Shown in pieces: positions 9,901-18,802 of a stretch of 64,000 bases of DNA. The notes beneath the pieces are model-generated. The model was not told where the DNA came from and searched no databases. It worked only from the letters and a program-made list of their open reading frames with translations. The DNA comes from Ruminimicrobiellum sp045223915 (GTDB taxonomy: Bacteria > Elusimicrobiota > Endomicrobiia > Endomicrobiales > Endomicrobiaceae). Position 1 is the first letter of the stretch. Each line of letters begins with the position of its first letter. Both the position numbers and the translations under genes were made by a program. Location: the NCBI GenBank assembly GCA_045223915.1, contig JBGUZU010000040.1:1-64000 (forward strand), read 5' to 3'.

Positions 9901-12781
9901 GCATATATTTTTGCAATACCGATTTTAACCAATTACGATCTTTATAAGGATATCTCTTGTATGTTCCGTCAGAATTCAAATAAAAATGAGTGTTGTTCCT
10001 GTTAAAAGAATGTGATGATTTTACAAACAAAGAAAAAGGAATATTTGAATTTAAAAAAGTTGCTCCGTTTGTTTGTTGAGACCAAATATCACCGAGTGTT
10101 GCCAAAGGTTTTGAAAAACGTTCTTCTATTAAAGAAAGATCCAAACAAACATTTTTGTCTTGCAGGTTATTCTGTTCCAAAATGCTTATTAATCTTTCTT
10201 TTTCTATTTCTCCTCTCATTGAAGTAATATCGGATACATCAATATATATTACTTTTTTACCTTTATATATGAGTTCACTTCTTTTATTTATATCTTCCAT
10301 GCTTGACCAAGAACCGTATCTGCCGTGAAAAACTATAACGGGATCGGTTTCTTTAGATTCCCAGTCGGATTCATTCGGTAAAAACAAACTTCCTTTTTTC
10401 AGTACGGAAACAAGCTCTCTTTTTTGCTTTGTCGAAGAAGAAAAATCCGTTTTTAACACTTTATAAACTTTCACTATACCTTCTTCGGAAACAATTTCGT
10501 AATCACCGTTATCTTCTATGGTAATATCAAGGTCTCCTATTTCACTTAAATCCATGTTTTTCATTGTTATGAAAGTGTTTGTACCGGCTTTTAAAGTAAG
10601 AGTTGTACCTTTGTTTACAAAAACATTGTCAAGCTTTATTTTTCCTTCCAAAATTGCCTGTGCGCCATCTTCTACAACTGTATCAACATATTCAAAAGTT
10701 CCGTTAATTGTTTTAACTTTCGGTTGCGGTTGTTTTCCGGAAGAACGAAATCCTCCCCCGCCGCCGCCCATAGCCATTAACAAAGGAAATGCCAAAATAA
10801 AAGTTATAAATCTCGAAAGTTTTTTTAATATTCTTTTTATTTCACTTTGTTTTTTTTCTTTTGTTAATCTGTTCAATGTTTCAATATCCCGTTGCATTGT
10901 CGATATATCGCTTTTATCATGTATTTCACCGGCAACATTTTTAGAAATATAAAATATTCGCTCTTTAGCGTTATCCGAAACGGTTACAATAAAAGAATTT
11001 ACTTCCGCAGGTTCTATATTTGTTATATTTATATCGGACTTTAATCCTTTTGTTTGAATAATATCTTTAAAATGTTGTTGTATAAGATCTATAACGGAAT
11101 TAAATTCCTGTTCGTTATTTAAGTTGTTTGAAAGAGATTGCAAAACGGTATAATCCAAAAAAGTTCCTACAATAACTTTTACCGGATCTTCCCATTCCAT
11201 ATTCATAACGGAACTTCTTATAAATTTTTGGTATGTGTTGGATAAAATAGAATATTGTTTTATGTAATCTTTATAGAATTTGTCTTCACTGGCTTCGGTA
11301 TCGGCAAACTGAACATTCGGCATAATAACCGCATAATTTATATTTGATTTTGTCATTAAATCCTGCAGGCCTAAACTGTGGTATCCTCCTGTTACCATAA
11401 TATCTATGGGTTGTTTTGTTTTCTGCAAAATTTCTTCAAAAGATTTTCTGCCTTCATTTTTAATAACTAATTTGTTCACAAAATCTTTTTCCGATATCTT
11501 TTTATTGAGAATGTTTTCCAAAAAGAACAAATTTCTTTTTTCGTTGTTTGAATAAAATTTGTTAACGGGTTTGTACCATTGTTTTATTTCTGTTATATCT
11601 GTATTTGAAATGTAGTTTTTAAGTAAAATACAGTATCTGCCGAAATTTTCTTTTATATATTCGTATTCAAAAGACGGAATGTTGTTTGTGAGAAACAATA
11701 AAAGTTTTTCTGTGTAAGAATTCAAGAATATCAAATTTTTTTCTATTGTCGTTTTTGAATATTCGTTGTACAATCTGTCCGTTAAAAACTTTTCTTCGTT
11801 TAAAATTTTTGTGGCATCCAACATATTTCTTTGTTTTAAGCAATTTGAAAATTTTACAAGTTCGGAATAATTTTTTTCTAATTTATTTTTTAAAACAAAG
11901 TTTAATAACTCGTTACAATATTTATCAGGAAAAGCTTTTGCCGTTTTTTGTATTTTTGTATACTGCTCGAAAGGCAACTTTTCTTTAAGAAGAGTAGTTA
12001 TTTCGGAAATTTCAAATTTTAATTTCTTTGTGTTTATCGACTTAAATTTTTGTTCCAATTTTAAGAAATCAACGATGTTTTTATAATCTGATTCCGAAAC
12101 GGATTTCGGTATCAATTTAAGCAAATATTCATAATATTCACTGCGGGAAACATTTTTCGTGTTATAGTCCGTAACCAAATCGTTAAAAGCTTTTAATCTG
12201 AAATTGTATGTATCTTCGGCAGCTTGTTCCAAAACATTTGAAATATTTTGCATTTTTATGTTTATTGCGGCTCTTTTTTCAAACATCTGTTCCAAAATAT
12301 AAAAATTTTCTTTATATACTTGTTCTTCTTCCAATCCTTTAAAAAGAATATGTTTGTCTTGTTCGAAAAGTCCGAAATATTCCGCACCGGTAATCTTACC
12401 TTCCGATAAAAGGTTGTCCGCAACAGTTTTTTTTAATTTTTCATCTTTTATTGCATTTAACCAACCGAAATCTAAATTGCCGTATGCCCCTTCAAGATAG
12501 ATATTTTTAATATTGTAATTATCCGAAAGGAACTCAAGTATGGAAATAATATTCTTTTGAGTATTTTCATCGGAATGCAAATCTTGAATATTGATTATTG
12601 TTTTATCACCCAAAACATACATATCCTGAACGAATTTTCCTATATCTTCCGGAAGCAGGTTATAATCGGCGGTGTTGTTGGCGGCAACGGGCACGGTTTT
12701 CGGAATAAAAGCGCCGTAAATATCGGTTATTATTAAGTTAATAAAGCATAAAGAAACAACTGCGCTTAGTATCTTTTTCAT
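6983..12781 (-). CDS. very large exported protein, unrecognised (1,932 residues)
   Basis: A Sec signal peptide (1-23) leads into a region with IINIQDLHSDENTQ (His69), YLEGAYG (Glu97) and VTGGYHSLGL (His468). Paired His/Glu and GG-x-H motifs like these resemble the ChaN/EreA/TraB hydrolase group; this is inference. At about 650-680 a basic-hydrophobic segment ending in six glycines looks like a second signal peptide or membrane anchor. The second half contains beta-rich sequence, a probable (beta/alpha) barrel region (about 1430-1600) and a helical tail. I recall proteins with a similar HxQDxH-EG start in Omnitrophota and Elusimicrobia, but no function. It stands alone between two convergent or divergent neighbours. 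Confidence 0.75.
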   Translation of the reverse strand: MKKILSAVVSLCFINLIITDIYGAFIPKTVPVAANNTADYNLLPEDIGKFVQDMYVLGDKTIINIQDLHSDENTQKNIISILEFLSDNYNIKNIYLEGAYGNLDFGWLNAIKDEKLKKTVADNLLSEGKITGAEYFGLFEQDKHILFKGLEEEQVYKENFYILEQMFEKRAAINIKMQNISNVLEQAAEDTYNFRLKAFNDLVTDYNTKNVSRSEYYEYLLKLIPKSVSESDYKNIVDFLKLEQKFKSINTKKLKFEISEITTLLKEKLPFEQYTKIQKTAKAFPDKYCNELLNFVLKNKLEKNYSELVKFSNCLKQRNMLDATKILNEEKFLTDRLYNEYSKTTIEKNLIFLNSYTEKLLLFLTNNIPSFEYEYIKENFGRYCILLKNYISNTDITEIKQWYKPVNKFYSNNEKRNLFFLENILNKKISEKDFVNKLVIKNEGRKSFEEILQKTKQPIDIMVTGGYHSLGLQDLMTKSNINYAVIMPNVQFADTEASEDKFYKDYIKQYSILSNTYQKFIRSSVMNMEWEDPVKVIVGTFLDYTVLQSLSNNLNNEQEFNSVIDLIQQHFKDIIQTKGLKSDINITNIEPAEVNSFIVTVSDNAKERIFYISKNVAGEIHDKSDISTMQRDIETLNRLTKEKKQSEIKRILKKLSRFITFILAFPLLMAMGGGGGGFRSSGKQPQPKVKTINGTFEYVDTVVEDGAQAILEGKIKLDNVFVNKGTTLTLKAGTNTFITMKNMDLSEIGDLDITIEDNGDYEIVSEEGIVKVYKVLKTDFSSSTKQKRELVSVLKKGSLFLPNESDWESKETDPVIVFHGRYGSWSSMEDINKRSELIYKGKKVIYIDVSDITSMRGEIEKERLISILEQNNLQDKNVCLDLSLIEERFSKPLATLGDIWSQQTNGATFLNSNIPFSLFVKSSHSFNRNNTHFYLNSDGTYKRYPYKDRNWLKSVLQKYMPAFTEKTFVFVWPVESVKYTYFTPKYSDGGAPEQRILAFEPFKEFMDKAKKYTADGKNSIVFMPGYLISELSLYLGDKNIGDKFVDITYGDSEETNPFSIWYKKQDAKQIEKIEVLKLDGLTIVMYPEGNRGHNEQAYLKTLMATYNFGKESFDSMLTQAGFAWKANTVYVYEGKEMENLDMEAQLLKNPSIKTGKVSYVYDNLKRVFIDLYSNMNRFFRTIIPKYMKGNWISFESEVRETIDMTQIKEAVSAKSKLGFESTVVIPVNANVLNETEYGEPEILEQDGKEIRLYTLEFEGSKIYLVGIDNPNTAWQDSVLNYISDFLRDYRNNIVSFEGVPQLTSLRLNYILSDSFVNYIPVVLTSDEETYEQIESLGYDDIVDTSEIVSRIGNNQLKYPHVASDMKEISEAITVIKALKRKSFFGKFSDYKTSYVGVKIASDEHIFNSEMEENEFIEILKGSDIDFVTVVIRDNDLGVHVLNRTTTVKENLTKLSENLHKSNKKIVLEYTFRFVDEFFNSFVRSIQEDCTDMDLDGIKLDLADCPIEDIGKTIKDFKAIREALPDLSISIQVSNEAWEKHSPFFEELNITRTVSSKEELLLGEHDLSDSVDVNYEISIYKNQQEYEQKLFSLTNQRERLLDKDPERLSPQMKALVDLGEEKFADQIIDNRLENIFQKVVVNDSIGKLILPVNMLYAKRLENNENSNVIQAVSNLIRLFKESKGMGERRKFAYEYGLQQKVNLTSEEEQEIAKILRGESKGSAGSYVRKHYPFVFNYFVESRQTRIEISDSFLFGIYEANIIRKYKEGQFGKVLEFALDKNLIYNDTQEAVDKRQALFYRALAHISLYRNVTNIEDLFSIDENDYDFYEGKNYKENYLNALIREVKGRDRMSHVMMVFEKGFPLLTNIAVGYLPNRESTLYEARILLRTLSMVYTMQEIEPVLPELTEEELQVDDIFINENSSTYINELLASA

Positions 12782-12901
12782 ACTTTTTCCCTAATATATA
12801 TAAATATCATCATAATATAATAGTTTAATACCTTTTTGCTTAAGTTTCAAGCCGATAATTTTAACACATACATTGTTGTATCTATTTGAGTAAAAAATTT
12901 G

Positions 12902-12907
12902 TATAAT
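12902..12907 (+). promoter_or_regulatory. possible -10 box upstream of accD
   Basis: A perfect TATAAT lies 52 bases before the accD ATG in a very AT-rich gap. No -35 element sits at a standard distance, so this is weak. Confidence 0.35.
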
Positions 12908-12959
12908 ATTTAGGATTAAATTTGTTTAATAAAAACATAACTTATTGAGGTACATAAAA

Positions 12960-13766
12960 ATGATGGTTACAAGTGTCAGCAACAAAAAAGGATTACCTGA
13001 AGGCTTGTGGACGAAATGTAAGAAATGCGAACAGATAATCTTCCAAAAAGATTTTGAAGAAAATTTTATGGTATGTCCGAAATGCGGATACTATTTAAGA
13101 CTAAATTCTAAAGAAAGAATAGAATATTTAACGGATAAGGGCTCTTTTAAGGAATTAAATTCCGATTTAAAGCCTGTTGATGTTATAGGTTTCCCCGGAT
13201 ATAACGTAAAAAAAGATTCTTATAAAACAAAAGATGCAATTCGTACCGGTGAAGCCAAAATGGGTGGATATCCTGTTGCAATAGGTGTAATGGATTTTGA
13301 ATATATGGGCGGAAGTATGGGCTCTGTTGTGGGTGAAAAGATTGTTCGCCTTATAGAAAAAGCAATAGAGAAGAAAATGCCGGTAATTCTTGTGGCAGCT
13401 TCAGGTGGAGCAAGAATGCAGGAAGGTATTATTTCTTTAATGCAAATGGCAAAAACTTCTGCCGCATTAGCTAAGTTAAGCAAAAAGAGATTACCTTTTA
13501 TATCTGTATTAACAGATCCTACAACCGGTGGTGTTGCTGCTTCTTTTGCAATGTTGGGAGATGTTATAATAGCAGAACCTAATGCTTTAATAGGTTTTGC
13601 AGGCCCGAGAGTTATAGAACAAACCATAAGGCAACAATTACCTAAAGGTTTCCAGTTGTCTGAATTCCTGTTAAAACACGGTATGGTTGATATGGTTGTA
13701 GAAAGAAAACATTTAAAAGATACGATAATAAAAATAATAAAGTTCTTTGTATTTAAAGCAAAATGA
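12960..13766 (+). CDS. accD: acetyl-CoA carboxylase carboxyltransferase subunit beta
   Basis: This is the beta half of the carboxyltransferase that makes malonyl-CoA for fatty acid synthesis. The N-terminal zinc ribbon CKKC...CPKCG and the crotonase-type core (ASGGARMQEGI, DPTTGGVAASF, IGFAGPRVIEQTI) are intact. The ATG at 12960 is nine bases after TTGAGG; an upstream TTG in frame is the less likely start. It has 268 residues, slightly short for the family. It is the first gene of a four-gene plus-strand operon; accA is not in the window. Confidence 0.96.
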   Translation: MMVTSVSNKKGLPEGLWTKCKKCEQIIFQKDFEENFMVCPKCGYYLRLNSKERIEYLTDKGSFKELNSDLKPVDVIGFPGYNVKKDSYKTKDAIRTGEAKMGGYPVAIGVMDFEYMGGSMGSVVGEKIVRLIEKAIEKKMPVILVAASGGARMQEGIISLMQMAKTSAALAKLSKKRLPFISVLTDPTTGGVAASFAMLGDVIIAEPNALIGFAGPRVIEQTIRQQLPKGFQLSEFLLKHGMVDMVVERKHLKDTIIKIIKFFVFKAK

Positions 13767-15043
13767 TTTCGATTGAAGCCGGTAAAGAATATAAAACAAT
13801 GTTGCTCGGGTTGGACAGAATAAAAAAGTTTTTGTCCGATCAAAAAGTGGAATACAGCAAGATTAAATATATTCATATCGCCGGAACAAACGGTAAAGGT
13901 TCTACCGCAAAAACAATTTCGGAAATTTTAATAAGTTCGGGATACAAAACGGGATTATATACTTCTCCCCACCTTATTAAAATAAACGAAAGAATACAAA
14001 TAAATTCTTTACCGATAACAGATAAGCAACTGAAATTGTTAGATAAAAAATATGCCGGTATATCGAAAAAGTATAAACTTACATATTTCGAATATATTAC
14101 GGCTCTTGCTTTTATATATTTTGTTAAAAATAAAGTTGATGTTGCAGTACTTGAAACAGGGTTGGGCGGACGATTCGATGCTACAAATATTGTTAATCCG
14201 TTGGTTTCCGTTATTACAAGTATTGATTTTGATCATACCGAAATTTTGGGAAACACTTTAAAGAAAATAGCTTTCGAAAAAGCCGGTATAATAAAAAAAG
14301 ATGTTCCGGTAGTGTGCGGTAATATAAAAAAAGAAGCTCTTGCAGTAATAAAAAAAGTTGCCAAAGAGAAAAATTCAAAAGTTTTTGTTTATAATAAAGA
14401 TTTTAAAGCCCTACATATAAGTTATAATTGGAAAAATTTAACTCAAAAAATAAGTTATTATGGCTTAAACAAAAATTTAGCAATAGATTTCTCTTTATTG
14501 GGCGACTCGCAAGTATACAATTCGGCGATGGCACTAAGTACTTGCGAGATATTAAAGAAAGATTTGTCTAAAATAAAATTTAGTGTCGTAAAGAAAGTTT
14601 GTAAAAATATAAAGTGGCCGGCACGATTTGATTTCGAGAAATATAAAATAAACGGTAAAAATTGTTCTTTTGTTGTTGACGGGGCACATAATATACAGGC
14701 AATAGATAATTTTATTAAATTATATAAAAAATCCCCTTTTTACAAAAAACACACAAAACTTCTTTTTGCCGTTATGCAGGAAAAGGATATTAAAGCGGTA
14801 ATAAAAGATGTATCGAAAGTTTTCGATAATGTAAGTTTATTGAAAGTGGAAAATTCCAGAGCAGTAGATACAAATGTTTTAAAGAAAGAATTTTCCAAGT
14901 ATATAGATAGCAAAAACATTTATACTTACGATACCGTAAAACAGTTTTTTAAAAATATAAAAAACAACGATGGTTATATATGTTTAGGTTCCTTCTATTT
15001 AGCGGGAACGATACTAAAATTCATAGAGGAAACAAATGACTAA
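13763..15043 (+). CDS. folC: bifunctional folylpolyglutamate/dihydrofolate synthase
   Basis: This Mur-ligase-family enzyme adds glutamate to dihydropteroate or folate. The ATP-binding loop HIAGTNGKGSTAK is at about 40-52. The family signatures SPHLIKINERI, TGLGGRFDATN and SIDFDHTEILG follow in order, and FVVDGAHN marks the C-terminal domain. It has 426 residues, the usual length. Its ATG overlaps the accD stop (ATGA), a common accD-folC arrangement, and its end overlaps the ROK kinase by eight bases. Confidence 0.95.
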   Translation: MISIEAGKEYKTMLLGLDRIKKFLSDQKVEYSKIKYIHIAGTNGKGSTAKTISEILISSGYKTGLYTSPHLIKINERIQINSLPITDKQLKLLDKKYAGISKKYKLTYFEYITALAFIYFVKNKVDVAVLETGLGGRFDATNIVNPLVSVITSIDFDHTEILGNTLKKIAFEKAGIIKKDVPVVCGNIKKEALAVIKKVAKEKNSKVFVYNKDFKALHISYNWKNLTQKISYYGLNKNLAIDFSLLGDSQVYNSAMALSTCEILKKDLSKIKFSVVKKVCKNIKWPARFDFEKYKINGKNCSFVVDGAHNIQAIDNFIKLYKKSPFYKKHTKLLFAVMQEKDIKAVIKDVSKVFDNVSLLKVENSRAVDTNVLKKEFSKYIDSKNIYTYDTVKQFFKNIKNNDGYICLGSFYLAGTILKFIEETND

Positions 15044-15977
15044 TTATTATCTTGGTGTAGATATGGGCGGAACATTAATAAAGATAGCAATAGTTGATGA
15101 TAAAGCTAATGTTATAGAAGAAGCGGTTGTTAATACGGATATAAATGCAAGTCCCAAATCGGTCATCGAAAATATAGTGGAAGTATTTAAAAAATTTAAA
15201 AACTACAACAAGGTAAAAACTATCGGTATAGGTATTGCCGGTGATATAGATTTTAAGCAGGGAATAGTCAGACTTTCCCCTAATCTTCCTAAATGGAACA
15301 AAGTTCAATTAAAGAAAGATATTGAGAAATTAACGGGCAAAAAAGTTTTTGTGGATAATGATGCCAACACTGCCGCAATCGGTGCTTATTGGCTCGATAT
15401 TAAAGCTAAAGCGGATAATATGGTATGTGTTACTTTGGGAACAGGTGTAGGCGGCGGAATAATAATAAATAAAAAACTTTTCAGAGGTAACAGCGGAACA
15501 GCCGGTGAAATAGGACACATTACCGTAGAACCCGACGGAAGAAAATGTAATTGCGGAAATTACGGCTGTGCCGAAACATATATCGGCGTAAGACATATAG
15601 TAAAAGAAACAATAGATTTGCTTAAAACAAAAAAATCTAAATATATAGTCAAGTTGGCAAACAACGATATAGAACAAATTACTCCCAAGCTTTTGTCTCA
15701 GGCAGCCGAAAAAGGTGATGTTGTAGCAAAGAAAGTTTGGAACAATGCCGGAGAAAAGTTAGGAATATTATTGTCCGATATTATAGATTTTTTCAATCCG
15801 GACTGCATTGTTTTATGCGGTGGTATAAGCAATGCCGGAGACTTAATTATAAAACCGGCTAAAGAACAAATAAAAAAGAGAGCATTCAAAACTGCTGCAA
15901 AAGCTTGCAAAATTGTGGTATCTAAATATACAAGTAAGCTCGGTGTTGTGGGTGCGGCAATGCTTGTAAAAAACTAA
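15036..15977 (+). CDS. ROK family sugar kinase (probable glucokinase)
   Basis: The protein has 313 residues. The ATP-binding motif DMGGTLIKIAIVD is at the N terminus, and catalytic Asp in FVDNDANTAAIGAYW follows. The ROK zinc-binding motif CNCGNYGCAETY is present and complete. ROK kinases with these features usually phosphorylate glucose or an acylhexosamine. The exact sugar cannot be told from sequence alone. It lies between folC (8-base overlap) and lptD (3-base gap) in one operon. Confidence 0.9.
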   Translation: MTNYYLGVDMGGTLIKIAIVDDKANVIEEAVVNTDINASPKSVIENIVEVFKKFKNYNKVKTIGIGIAGDIDFKQGIVRLSPNLPKWNKVQLKKDIEKLTGKKVFVDNDANTAAIGAYWLDIKAKADNMVCVTLGTGVGGGIIINKKLFRGNSGTAGEIGHITVEPDGRKCNCGNYGCAETYIGVRHIVKETIDLLKTKKSKYIVKLANNDIEQITPKLLSQAAEKGDVVAKKVWNNAGEKLGILLSDIIDFFNPDCIVLCGGISNAGDLIIKPAKEQIKKRAFKTAAKACKIVVSKYTSKLGVVGAAMLVKN

Positions 15978-15980
15978 CAA

Positions 15981-18008
15981 ATGCTTCGTAAAAAAATAAT
16001 CTTTTTATTATCTATATTATGTTTGTTTTTTATTTTTACTTCACGTGCTTTTTGTGCTTATGAAGTAACGATAAAAGCAGACTCTTTAACATATCAACAA
16101 GATGACGAAATTATTACCGCCGAAGGCAATGTTGAACTTGAATGGACAGATAAAATAATAAAAGCCGACAATATTGAAATGAGAATAAAGGATCAACAAC
16201 TTACAGCTGAAGGCAATGTTGAAATTTCCGAAGAGAAAAGTCTTCTTATGTCCGATAAAATCCAATACGATATGGCAAAAGAACAAGGAGACCTTGAAAA
16301 CACTTTCGGGACAAGTTCATCGATATTTTTTAAGGCGGAAAAAATGGTAAAAGTATCTTCCGATACTTACGAAATAGAAAATGTAAAACTTTCAAATTGC
16401 GATTTGGATAATCCCCACCATTATGCTTTTGCAAAAAAAGGTGTATTTGTCGTAGATAAAAAAATAACAATTTATAAAGCAACTTATTATGTAGGTAAAG
16501 TTCCGATATTTTATTTTCCTAAATATACAAGAAATTTGGCAAGTTCCGACAGTAAATTCAGTTACGAAATAGAGCCCGGATATACTAACGACGGCGGACT
16601 TTCGGCAAAAGCTAAATTAAAGTATAAGTTTACAGATAAATTAAATTCGGCTCTTTTATTGGATTATTTGGGTACAAAAGGTGAAGGTGTAGGTTTGGAA
16701 ACAAACTATTATGATAAAGATAACTTAAAAGCAACATTATATGCTTACGGAACGCAAGACAGAAAAGAAGATTCTCAAAGATGGATGATAAAACCTTCTT
16801 ATTGGCAAAAGATAAACGATTTTTGGAAAATACAATCTCATGCGGAGTTTGTAAGCGATTCTTATTTTAATAACAGATATTCTCTCGACGATTGGAACAG
16901 AGTATTAAACAGAAGAAGATCGTATGCGGCTATTACAAGACAAAGTAATAAATCAAATTTAAGAGTAATGTCGGAATTATATCAAATATATAATCCTATA
17001 ACAGATAAAATTCAAAACGGTTCTTATTTAATATTACCGCAGGTATATTATTCATTATATCCTACAAAAACATTAGGAGCTTACAGCAGTTTCACCTTTA
17101 ATTTTGAAAACAAAACAAATTATGAAATGGAATTTTCTTCAAATACTTATGATTACAGAAAAATAAGTGCTTATGCCGACTATAACATAACAAAAAATTA
17201 TAAAATATCCAAGAAAATGACGATTAAACCTACTTTAGGTGTAAACGGAACTTTTTCAGATAGTGTAAATCCGGAAGATGATGATAAAAATTTTACTACA
17301 AGATATTACGGATCTTTAAATACAAGATACAGACCTACATGGTGGATGGATTGGAACTTATCTTATAATGCGAAATTAAGATCCGATATTAACAGATTAA
17401 ACATAGATACCGATGAGTTTGATAAAGGTGTAGAGCAAAATGCTGTTTTATTCAATAATTACATTTATACAAACTATAATTTAACGGTAAGAAACACTAC
17501 CGGTTACGACTTTAGAGATTTGGAAGGTTTAGGTTATATAGATTGGTATCCTTTTATAACGGAATTAACTTATGTCCCGTCATCTAAAATTACATTGTAT
17601 TTAAAACAAACTCAAGATTTACATCCGTTTAAATTCAATTCTTTACAATTTGATTCGATGTTCGGTAGACTCGAAAGATTTTATTTTAAACTTTCAGCTT
17701 TTTATTATCAATTAAGACCTGAAGAAATTGATTTGGTTTCCGGTATAGGTTTTTGGTTAAATTCAAAATGGAGATTGGATTATCTTATAAGAATAACCAG
17801 TCATTATACGGAAAACAAATGGTCTAAAAGAGATCAGGAATTAAAAGTCTACAGAGATTTACATTGTTTCAATTTAGGTGCAAGTTTCAGACTTAGAGAG
17901 GAATATTTTGAGTTCTATTTAAAGTTTGAAATGAAATCGAATGTCCCCACCTTAAAAAAGAAAGACGGCACAAAAGAGATTGATGAAGAGTTCTATCCTT
18001 GGAGATAA
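15981..18008 (+). CDS. lptD: LPS-assembly protein LptD (OstA/Imp)
   Basis: The protein has 675 residues with a signal peptide ending SRAFCA. The OstA/LptA-like jellyroll at about 27-130 has repeated TAEGNVEL and TAEGNVEI units. A large beta-barrel of alternating aromatic strands follows. LptD inserts lipopolysaccharide into the outer leaflet of the outer membrane, so the organism is expected to make LPS or LOS. The protein is somewhat shorter than E. coli LptD (784). Few cysteines are present, so the disulfide control known in E. coli is unlikely. The stop codon is embedded in a palindrome. Confidence 0.88.
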   Translation: MLRKKIIFLLSILCLFFIFTSRAFCAYEVTIKADSLTYQQDDEIITAEGNVELEWTDKIIKADNIEMRIKDQQLTAEGNVEISEEKSLLMSDKIQYDMAKEQGDLENTFGTSSSIFFKAEKMVKVSSDTYEIENVKLSNCDLDNPHHYAFAKKGVFVVDKKITIYKATYYVGKVPIFYFPKYTRNLASSDSKFSYEIEPGYTNDGGLSAKAKLKYKFTDKLNSALLLDYLGTKGEGVGLETNYYDKDNLKATLYAYGTQDRKEDSQRWMIKPSYWQKINDFWKIQSHAEFVSDSYFNNRYSLDDWNRVLNRRRSYAAITRQSNKSNLRVMSELYQIYNPITDKIQNGSYLILPQVYYSLYPTKTLGAYSSFTFNFENKTNYEMEFSSNTYDYRKISAYADYNITKNYKISKKMTIKPTLGVNGTFSDSVNPEDDDKNFTTRYYGSLNTRYRPTWWMDWNLSYNAKLRSDINRLNIDTDEFDKGVEQNAVLFNNYIYTNYNLTVRNTTGYDFRDLEGLGYIDWYPFITELTYVPSSKITLYLKQTQDLHPFKFNSLQFDSMFGRLERFYFKLSAFYYQLRPEEIDLVSGIGFWLNSKWRLDYLIRITSHYTENKWSKRDQELKVYRDLHCFNLGASFRLREEYFEFYLKFEMKSNVPTLKKKDGTKEIDEEFYPWR

Positions 18009-18027
18009 AATTTGCGAAGCAAATTTT
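18007..18027 (+). terminator. palindrome at the lptD stop codon
   Basis: A perfect 9-bp stem aaaatttgc-gaa-gcaaatttt begins inside the TAA stop of lptD. The T-rich 3' arm could act as a weak intrinsic terminator. It is a member of the dispersed palindrome family. Confidence 0.55.
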
Positions 18028-18107
18028 GAGGTATGGATGTATTGATGTATAGAGGTATAGAAATAAACAACGGCAACGGCGAGATCCCGCATCAAGTGCG
18101 GGATGAC
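18028..18107. repeat. composite intergenic repeat, copy with a CCCGCA palindrome
   Basis: A tract gaggtatggatgtattgatg (18028-18047, continuing to 18063) is followed by the palindrome atcccgca-tcaag-tgcgggat (18084-18104). The palindrome resembles widespread intergenic elements with a GCGGGAT core. A degenerate second copy lies at 26973-26996 (19 of 24 bases equal), also beside a gtatggatgtattga tract. Confidence 0.7.
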
Positions 18108-18221
18108 ACGATGGTGTCCGTTAAAGACCTTAAGATTTACCTTATTCTTGGCTTTCAAAGGATTTACAGATTTTAAATTATAACGAAGTTACAAGACTTT
18201 AAGATTTTAGGTTAGAATGAA

Positions 18222-18272
18222 GAAACACAGAACCGATGTGTACTCTTTGCAGTACTCAAGGTTCTGTGTTTC
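18222..18272. terminator. strong hairpin between convergent lptD and ruvC
   Basis: A perfect 13-bp stem (gaaacacagaacc / ggttctgtgtttc) encloses an inner 5-bp stem (gtact / agtac). No T-run follows closely on either side, so it may be a structured 3' end, a small RNA or a factor-dependent stop rather than a classical terminator. The rest of the 308-base gap holds the repeat described at 18028 and nothing else that I can recognise. Confidence 0.65.
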
Positions 18273-18316
18273 GAAAATATAACCAAAATATTAAGGTCGA
18301 TATAAGGTTTATCGTT

Positions 18317-18802
18317 TTATTTCACAATAAAACGATTAGTATTTATATGGCAAATTGCCATCGCAAGTGCATCCGCAGCATCATCCGGCTTGGGAATATC
18401 TTTCAATCCCAACATGGTTTTTACCATATGTTGCATTTGATACTTGTCGGCAAGTCCGTAGCCGGTTAATGCCATTTTTATTGTTCTCGGATTATATTCG
18501 AACAAAGGAAGTCCTTTTGTTACCACGGCGGATATTAATGCCCCCCTTGCTTGACCGATAGTAGCTATGACTTTAGATCCTTTTAAAAAAAAGATATCTT
18601 CCATAGCAACAACTTCGGGTTTATATGTATCTACGATTTTTTGTGTTTCAGTAAAAATGAATTTTAGTCTGTCGGCCAGAGAATCTTTCGGGTATGTTTT
18701 CATGCACCCGTAAGCTAAACAGGTAAGTTTGTCTGTTTGTCCTTTATAAACAACACCCCAGCCGGGCATAGCCAAGCCGGGGTCTATTCCTAATACTATC
18801 AT
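18317..18802 (-). CDS. ruvC: Holliday junction resolvase RuvC
   Basis: This endonuclease cuts Holliday junctions together with RuvAB. It has 161 residues. The acidic catalytic residues are visible: Asp7 in GIDPGLAMPGWG, Glu in AMEDIFF, and the DDAADALAMAICH pair near the C terminus. Its ATG overlaps the yebC stop by one base (TAATG), the common yebC-ruvC order. It is the last gene of the long atp-yebC-ruvC transcript. ruvA and ruvB are not in the window. Confidence 0.96.
   Translation of the reverse strand: MIVLGIDPGLAMPGWGVVYKGQTDKLTCLAYGCMKTYPKDSLADRLKFIFTETQKIVDTYKPEVVAMEDIFFLKGSKVIATIGQARGALISAVVTKGLPLFEYNPRTIKMALTGYGLADKYQMQHMVKTMLGLKDIPKPDDAADALAMAICHINTNRFIVK

Noticed and set aside
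10518..10952. 144-codon plus-strand frame opposite the 1,932-residue protein
   Set aside because: It is antisense to the glycine run and linker of the long gene; its proline run is just the complement of the glycine codons.
13220..13876. 218-codon minus-strand frame opposite accD and folC
   Set aside because: It is antisense to two conserved genes, and its composition follows from them.
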